Origin: Psococerastis gibbosa
Taxonomy: Eukaryota; Arthropoda; Insecta; Psocodea; Psocidae
Assembly: GCA_963971405.1 (NCBI GenBank)
Contig: OZ020487.1
Coordinates: 42,443,039-42,507,038 of the forward strand
DNA: 64,000 nucleotides
Direction: 5' to 3'
The position numbers were made by a program, and so were the translations under genes. Position 1 is the first letter of the stretch. Each line of letters opens with the position of its first letter. This document shows positions 35,501 through 44,500 of the stretch, piece by piece. The notes below the pieces were generated by a model, which saw nothing but the letters and a program-made list of their open reading frames with translations, searched no databases and was not told the DNA's origin.

Positions 35501-38500
35501 ACAGAGCATAAATAATATCACTTCATGTAACAAGTTTTTTTTTTGGTTAGTAAATGGGCTAATAGTGACACAATTTTAAAATTCTGTTTGGATCATAACC
35601 CTTAGGTGCCCATTCCATTGACCGGCTAGGGCTATTTCCAAAAACGGTGACGTGGTAGCAGACATTCAAGACTTAGGTGGCGTTTCCATCGACCTCGCAT
35701 TGCAGAATTGACGGAAATGTTTATTTTCCTCTATGCCATAGTTAAAATTGATCAATGATCATACAGTAAAATCACAAACAAACAAACTAAAATTAAAAAA
35801 TGGCGTCATGGGATATGTTAAGTACAAACATTTTAATAGATTTCTGTAAAAAGAAAAATTCTAAATTCCGTCAATGTCATTTGCATTCTGCAATGCGAGG
35901 TCGGTGGAAACCCCACCTAAGTCTTGAATGTCTGCTACCACGTCACCGTTTTTGGAAATAGCCCTAGCCGGTCAATGGAATGGGCACCTTATGATAATTT
36001 TCATAATTTCTCCATTTCTTGGATGACATACGAGTATTAATGATAAGTATGATACCATAAACAGCACGAAACAGTGATCGTAAATTGTCACTCGTCTTTT
36101 GATTCTTACTAACCCGATTTTATCGTATGTTACGTGATCCAAATCTCGGATTTGTCTTCTGTTTCTATAACTTAATAGCCTTTCCTCACTTTTAACCGCC
36201 CATAAGTTTCAGTAGTGCTTATTTGTTTTATGGGGAAACTTTACAAATTTAAAAATAGACCCCCACATGGCGTGAGAGATTAATTGGCACACGGTCCCTC
36301 TGAAGTAAGGTCCTCGTAATAAATAATTCACATATCTTCAAATACTGTACCGTACTTATGTATTGTATTGTTTGTTCTTCGACAGTTCTATTCCTAATCC
36401 CCTCATACCGTGCAAGGTACCTCTATATAACCACTTTTCCTCTTCAACCAAAGTTAATTTAATGTCAGTGTTATATATGCCATATTATAATACTGCAATA
36501 TAATGTGTGCCTCTATATATCCCTTCCTCTTTAACCAACTTACAGTTCATGCACTCTTAACAATAACCACAGTCAACACTGACACAGAGTCACACCACAC
36601 TATTCCATACTATACCACACCTCTGTGAAGACCTGAAATATCTCAAATTTGATGAAACACAATAAATTTACTTACTTACTTATTTACTTATAGAAAGGAT
36701 TGTTATGCATTAAAATATGATAATCTGACCAGAAATAAGACTTACTTTATTGAATTTTGTTGGTTAGCGATAGTCCCGTGGAAAAAATCTATTGTGTATT
36801 ATTACAGTTTATAATTGAAAGAGGTCTTCATAGATCAGTTTTGCCAATATATCTTCTTCTTTTAATGTCTCTTCTACGAAAAAGATTGGCGATCATCATG
36901 GCAGTTTGGACTTTGGAGACTGCTGTTCTGAAAAAGGAAGTCGTGCTCTTGCCAAACCACTTTCTCAGGTTTTTCAATGAGGATGTTCTTCTGCCGGGAG
37001 GGACCGAACCAGAAATTAACTAATTAGCTCTCACATCAAGTTTTTTTTTTTTAAATATTCCCCTTAACTGTTTACATTTGTCCTTCAAAATAGTGCGTGC
37101 CACTACAGTCCAAATTTTGATACTTTAGGTTTGCGTTGGCTGTGTTATTCATATTATATCGTAGTTATATTGTTGAAATGTATTCTGTAATTCATTAATG
37201 TTGCGCATAACATTATGGTTGGTTTGGCCAAAATCGCTTTCCGTTGCTGATTTCGTTGGCAAGCGCTCGCCAAGCTGCAAGCAGTTGCTGCTCATGAATT
37301 TTTTTTATTGGGGGAAAGCTATATTATTTGTAGGGGGCGTTTCTCTGCCGTTGAAAAACAATAGTTCATTTTATATTAGTTAACTGATAATAAAGCTATC
37401 CTATTTTTCTTCCCATTGATTTGTCGAAATGAGGGTAAATTCGCAAACCACTTACTAGCGTTGTTAGTCGCTTAATTTAGCCAAAAAATTTAATAACCAT
37501 TTTATTTTCGTGGGACCCCGCTGTGATGATACGGTTGGCTCTCTCTTACACTAAAGTAGTGCCTTTGGTGTATTACGGTATTACTTTAGCTCATATTGTT
37601 CTACTATAATACTAATTAAACTTGACTACTAAATTATTGCAACCACTTTTACATGCAACATTTTTACAATAATACGGAATTAGCTAACTGAATTGGCTTG
37701 TAGGTACACGATATGCTTAGCAAGTTTTAGCTTGCTGAATTCCAGATGGCAGGCGAAGGGTTTTTCAGTGTACCCTACATTGGTGTTAGAACTGTTAGCA
37801 TTTTGTGTATGTTGCATCGCGCTGTATTCGTTCTCAATGTGGGATTTATTACCATATTATTTATTGATCAATGGTCAAGGTTATTGTTGACGTCTTTTTG
37901 AGGCCTATTTCTTTATTACGGCAATGTTATTTAAAATACTTCACCTTGAAAAATAAGAGGATAATAATAAAAGGGGGGGCCCTTAAAAGTGCCGACATCA
38001 TGGCCCTTATGAGGTGTCGTGACTAGGAAACTGTCAGTTACTATATATGAAGAATATAATAACGAAGGCTTTCACGGCCGGAGTCTAATAAGGGGACAGA
38101 AGAATCCGGGCTAATAGACCCTGGTCGATTTGAAAGTAGGCTTCCCCGGTCTATTAGCCCGGATTCTTCTGTCCCCTTACTATATATGAAGGTTTATTAT
38201 TTTTTAGTCCAGTAGATACTGCATAATGGTTGGAACTATTTTAAAACGCTCCCCATCAGCTTAGTAGTATCGTACCCAGAAGTACAGAAGTATGCCATGT
38301 CTTCAAGTGAAAATTCGAAGATTTCTTAGGTTTTGCGCTTTTCTAATTAAAGGCATTCGCATCTACTGTAGTTTGCAATTCTTGGCTCATTTCTTGTTTT
38401 CTAACTTTGCACTTTTCATTATGTATAACCATCACAAGCCCGCGATCTTTTTCTAGTCTTCTGAATTGTCTTATGTGTCACTAACAGCAATATCGATGCA

Positions 38501-41500
38501 GAGTATAATGGTAAAACATTATTATTTTACCGTACTTTGGTTTGCTTGGTGCAGGGAGCACTTTTTTTGTAAAAAATAAGACTTGCCCAAGTCTCCTAAT
38601 AAGCGTCTATGGTAAGCAAGCCCCAGCTTGTCCATGGTCACTTGCAAACGGTGTAGGTTGAAATCGTGTTAGTTTTCCATTGACCAGTATATTTCCCGGG
38701 AAATATCGATCGTTGACCCATAAATGAAGTGTCAAGTAGAAGAAATGTTGCTCTAGATTTCGTTACAACTTTAACACAGGTCTACCTTATTCGTGCCGTA
38801 AGAGGACATGCTATCTAGAAATTGAGCACCCCAAAATTTATTGTTTTTATTGACTTTATTTTTTTATTTAATTAACACAGCAAGTCATTAAAGATTTGGC
38901 TCATGGAAGTTGTAGAAGACTACTTCATGCATCATATAATAGGAAATATTACATTTTTGGTACCTTAGTTCTTTCATAAATACCAGAACGGACTAAAATT
39001 TGCGTATTCTGAGATTTTTGGAAGAACTACAAAACCGAAAAGTGAAAACACCCGATTAAGTGATGCACGAAGTAGTCTTCTACAACTTAGATGAGCCAAA
39101 TTTTTAGTAACTTGCTGAGTTAATTAAATAAATAATGAAAAGTATTTAACTTTGGGGTGTCAATTTTCTACGTAGCATATCCTCTTAACCATAGGCCTCA
39201 TCCTTAAAACCGAAATTAGATGATATTGAAAAACTGGGTTTGGCGGGTTTCGAACCCACGATCTACGCCTAATCGGGGCGTCGTCTTAACCGCTGGACCA
39301 CAAGCCCCGATAGATTGTGGGTTCGAATCCCGCCAAGCCCAGTTTTTATATACCTTCTAACTTCGGTTATTACAAGGAGGTTACCTCTTCAACCCAAGTT
39401 AATTTAATGTCAGTGTTACATATACCATATAATACTGAAATATAATGTGCTCAATCTTAAACCCTAACTAAATTATTTTCCAACCAACCTTCTTGAGGCT
39501 TAAGGAGTATCAATTTTTGTGCTTAATAACCTTTTAACTCTTTTGTTGACCGGTATTATACAGTTCTCTAACAGTTGCTAATTTTATTTAGCTCAGAATC
39601 GGACTATCCGAACTTGGCGCAGTCATGCATGTGCCCGTTAAATGCCAAGTGGTAAGTTTGTCTCAGCTGGTCCATTACCGCCTGTAGCCGGGTTAGGTTG
39701 GCATCGAGGACGTACGTACCTTTAGACTATATAATACTCTAGACGCGGCATTCTAGATGCACTGCATGAGAAAATTGGGATACCAACATTATGTTTATCT
39801 TTTGCCAGCGGCTGACGTCAGCCCAAATTTATGCTTGCAAAAGTTTGTTCACCAATTACCTAGCCCAACAATGTCTCTGTTGCTAGGTAACCTGGTCACC
39901 CGAGTGACTAGCTAGGTTTTGAAAAAATAACGGACTTCCAGACTGATCGTTAAAAGTTTCTAATTGAATATTAAGTAAGTTTTACCAAAATTAAAAAATG
40001 TTCTCTCACTCCAATTACATTAATTAACTAAACAAAGCTTGAAAATAATAGGTTCGCAGCTGCTTTTGCCAGTGTGTGACTTCATTTTATGTTGGTCCCT
40101 CGGAAATTCTAAAATGCCATGTCTAAAGTATTATATGGTCGAAGTACGTACCAGTTTGTCGATCGCCACAAATTCATACGGAAAAATAGATCAATAATTT
40201 CCGAAAGTCCATGGGGTCGTTGGCATAGGGCCGATGAGCCACAAAGGCCTAGGCAACGCTCTTCAGGACAATATTTTGAATGTTTTAGCTCGGAATTGGA
40301 TTACCCGAATGGGTGCACGATTGAAGAGCCGGAAGCGCCCCCTGCCTTCGCGATTGTCATCAACGGACACTCGTTGGTCCACGCTCTTCACACGCAGATG
40401 GAGAAGTTGTTCTTGGAGGTGGCGAGTGCGTGCAGATCTGTTATCTGCTGCCGGGTGACTCCTCTGCAAAAAGCCCTGGTTGTCGAGATGATTAAGAAGA
40501 ACAAGAAAGCTGTTACGCTGGCGATTGGAGACGGTGCTAATGATGTATCGATGATTAAAGGTTAGTAGAATAACTAATAATAATAATGAGAAACTAAAAA
40601 TATCGGTTTCTGCATGTTCTCATTTAAGGACGGATAGAAGGGCTTGGCGCTCCCGGAAGGAGAACATCCTTGTTGAAAAAATTGCGGCAGTGCTTTGGCA
40701 AGGACACGAATTTTTAGAGCAGCAGTCTCCAAGGTCCAAATTGCCGTGATTATCGGAAATAGTGGCTAAAAGAGGCATGCAAAAAATAATAAGAATAACT
40801 TGGGAAAAAGAAACAAGTTTTTTTTTCTTTTTAAGTAACTATACGCTTCTTCTGTGCTTTCGCGCCGCAGAAGGAGCTCTGTCATTATATTGTTATTTTA
40901 TTGATCAATAGAGTTGATTCCGGTTCTGAAATTGGGGCCAACAAGTGCATGGGCACCGAACATCCGACAGATACCGTACATCAGTTAAAAGAGGTCAAGG
41001 GGTAATAGGTCAGAACCGGTAGAGTAGTGGTGTGGACTTTCTCACGAAAGGTTGTTGATTCGTTTTCTGGCCTTGCTTCGGAGGTCATGTAATACAGGTG
41101 GTCCTGAATAGAATGTCCCAGCTCTTCAATATAGAACTGAAGGTGAGTTTGTCACCTCTCCACATTTGATTCTTTTTTCTCTTTTGCGAGGAAACGGACA
41201 AAAAAGGAAGTGGTTAGGGGTGGCCAACAAATTCTACAGTCTGACTGGCTAATTTCGTCTTTTTCTTATTTCAGCCGCGCACATAGGAGTGGGGATTAGC
41301 GGGCAAGAAGGGATGCAGGCTGTTTTAGCATCTGACTACTCCATAGCACAATTTCGTTTCCTGGAGAGGCTTCTTTTAGTTCACGGTCGTTGGTCGTACT
41401 ACCGGATGTGCAAATTTCTCCGTTACTTTTTTTACAAGAACTTTGCATTTACGCTCGTCCATTTTTGGTTCGCATTCTTTTGTGGGTTTAGTGCACAGGT

Positions 41501-44500
41501 AAGTTATATTTGGTATTATTCTGAGCTCTACTTTGCCTTGCTGCTGACTCGTATCTCTACTTGGTCATGCTTTCGCCTGTTTCATTGCGTCAATGGTAAG
41601 CTTGTCCATTGTCGCTTGTAGCCGGTATAGTTTGGCATCGTATACCAGTTTGCCAATGGCCAAAAATTCATACGGAAACAATAAAAATATTGTCCGAAAT
41701 CCATGGGGTCGTTCGCATTGGACAAAGGACCTATAAGTAGGCCTGGGTCCATAAAAAGTCCTTCAGGACATAATTACTAGTAATTGCTAGACTTGCTGCT
41801 TCTGTTAAGGCCAAACCGGAGGGGGTCACGTGACTGGCCTGGAAATGTCTTTGCAGAGGGTTCGTAATATATGTTTTAAACCGCAGGTATAATAAAAATC
41901 GATAGAAGGGTATAGTATACGTGTAGACATGCTTACACTATTGACTAAACCAAAAATTACAATTACATTAGGTCTAAAATTTGTGCATGAAGCAATTAAA
42001 AACATACCTTTTAGAACATTTTTACGTGCCCCACAGGGAAGAAAAACCTCCAACTTTTGTAATGAAATGCACTTTAGCCAGAAGCTCAACACTTAATTTG
42101 ACAGTAAAGGGCCAGAAATAGGTAAAACTGCAATTATTTGAAATAATACAAGTCAAATACGGAACAGGTACACGACACGGGGCTTTGTTTATAAAATGGA
42201 TATTCAACCATCTCGTGGCTGGAGACCGCTATCAATATGGCTGCTAGTTTAGCCTGCACAAGCTAAGTACAGAGTTTTTGACCGGTTCCAGGTATCCGCT
42301 TTGCTATGCTGCAATGTGTATGACTTCGATATTTTTTGGGTTGGTACTTATCTCTGATAGTTGGCTTATGGTTAACGGGTGCCTCGTAAGGCATATTATG
42401 GCTCCCGCCGCTCTAGTTCTATTATATTTCTATGTATTCAACACTCAACGTTCAAGGTCAAAACTCTCCGTCTTGGCCTTAATTCAAATTACGACTCTCC
42501 TTTGTGGAACTATTCGTGGACTAACTTGTACGGTCAAAAGCAGGATTTGTCTTAAACCTTTAATTTCGGTTATAACTTGCCAGCAGCTTTACCAAGTTGA
42601 ATCCATGAGAGCAGAGCATGTTTCAAACTGCGGCAAACTTGGTAGTGCGCACAGTGTTGGCAGGGTAGCATGGTGGGACATGATAACGCGCTGAGACTAT
42701 ACCAGTAAGTCTACGTGCGTGTCGAGTCCTGGTCACCTCCAATTGAATCATGTTCCCCAAGTGGTTCGGAATCTACTATAATCAGGAGGTCAACCCTGTC
42801 AGTCAACTCCCCTTCTCCCCGAGGTGAAGAGTCTGCCCTTAGGGTGCCAAATACTAATGGCTATGTAACTAATATTATTCAGTGATCATGATTGTAATAG
42901 AATAATAACGTGCATTTTGATGTATTTATATTTGTATTTATATATATTTATGTATATATTTTATATGTATGTATTTGTATTTATTGGAAATAATGAATTT
43001 TTATTATTATTATTATTATACACCAAATAATAAGGCCATGTACAGACATTGTCTCTTAACTTTTTAATTGTGCTCTTGTCTTTATGTGACATTCGTTTTG
43101 TTACAGACCGTGCTGGATCCTATGTATATAGCCGTGTACAATTTATTTTATACGTCCTTACCTGTCCTCGCACTTGGGATCTTTGACCAAGATGTCAACG
43201 ATGAAAATTCACTCATGTACCCAAAATTGTATATTGCTGGCCACCGAAATTTACTGTTCAATAAAGCAGAGTTCATCAAGAGTGCTCTACATGGGTTTTT
43301 TACTTCTTGTGTCATTTTCCTCGTACCTTATGGTGAGTAAGCTTAATTCAAATAACTTCTTCTTAATTAACCTTTTTAGTATGCCCTGCAGGATGTCAAG
43401 GGACTCTTAGTTGATACTTTCTGTATTTCGCATGATTTTTTGCTTGGACATGCCGCCAAGCCTACGTGTTTCAACTTGCTATTTTATCAGGGGACCTCCT
43501 GAGTCCTGATTATAGTTCGGGGTGGATGAACCATTGGGGACAAAATATCGAGGAGACGGCATTGGTTCGGATATGTAAATCGAATGGATTGCAGCGGATG
43601 CTCGAGAAAATGGCTGGGGGAAGAAAGAAAGAAAACACGAAGAAGAGTAAGAATGAGATACAGAAACCAGGGAACGATGTCAGAAGAGTGGGACTGGTAT
43701 CAGAGGGAGTACAGGAAAGGAGGCTCCCCGAAGATAGCTTTTTATACACGTCGATAAAGTAACCGATCGGGCGTACCCTGGGCAACGCTAAGTGGAAACA
43801 TCTAGCGGCTAATCCTTTCACCACCGAGAAAAGAGACCAATGACTTCAACGATCTTTAGGTACGCACCGACCAAGGCGTCGGGTTGGTAGAAACTAGCAG
43901 TTTCTACCTCGGACACGAAAAACTAAACTATCAGAAGATGTGTTGAATGAACATAAGGAGGGAGTGGAGGGGGCTCATGTATCCACCTGGTCAACTGGAG
44001 CTGATTATTGCTGATGCATAGCCCAATATCAACAGTAAAGTCTTTATTAATAAAAAAATTAAAGATAAATACAGCGAGTATAAGGGGCCTATGGCCCTCT
44101 CTGACACCTAACTACGTATCAACGATAACTTAATGGACATATTAAAGTATAATAAACTACCTTCATACCGAATATCAGTTACACTAATCCAATCAATTTA
44201 ATTTAATTTGGTTATTTGTTTCAGGAACGTACAAAGATGGAGTTTCCCCTCAGGGCTACACTCTATCAGACCATATGTTGTTCGCTAGCGCTATCGCCGC
44301 TATTTTAGTTATTTGCAACACCGCCCAGGTATGTTCTACCCGACCACGATAGGATGGCGCTGGGAATACTTTGTTTATTCCAAATATTGTAACAGAAGCG
44401 GAACACCGAGTTTATTCGATTTTTATTTGTGTTCTAAGTGTTCATTTATGAACTTACGCGGTACCGTAACCAGTATAGTACTATGGACGTCCGATTCCGA

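Noticed and set aside
36757-37023. 88-codon open frame in intron 16
   Set aside because: No splice context, no domain and no GC rise; probably chance in AT-rich DNA.
42278-42694. 138-codon open frame in intron 18
   Set aside because: The second half is the R3 repeat and the first half has no recognisable features.
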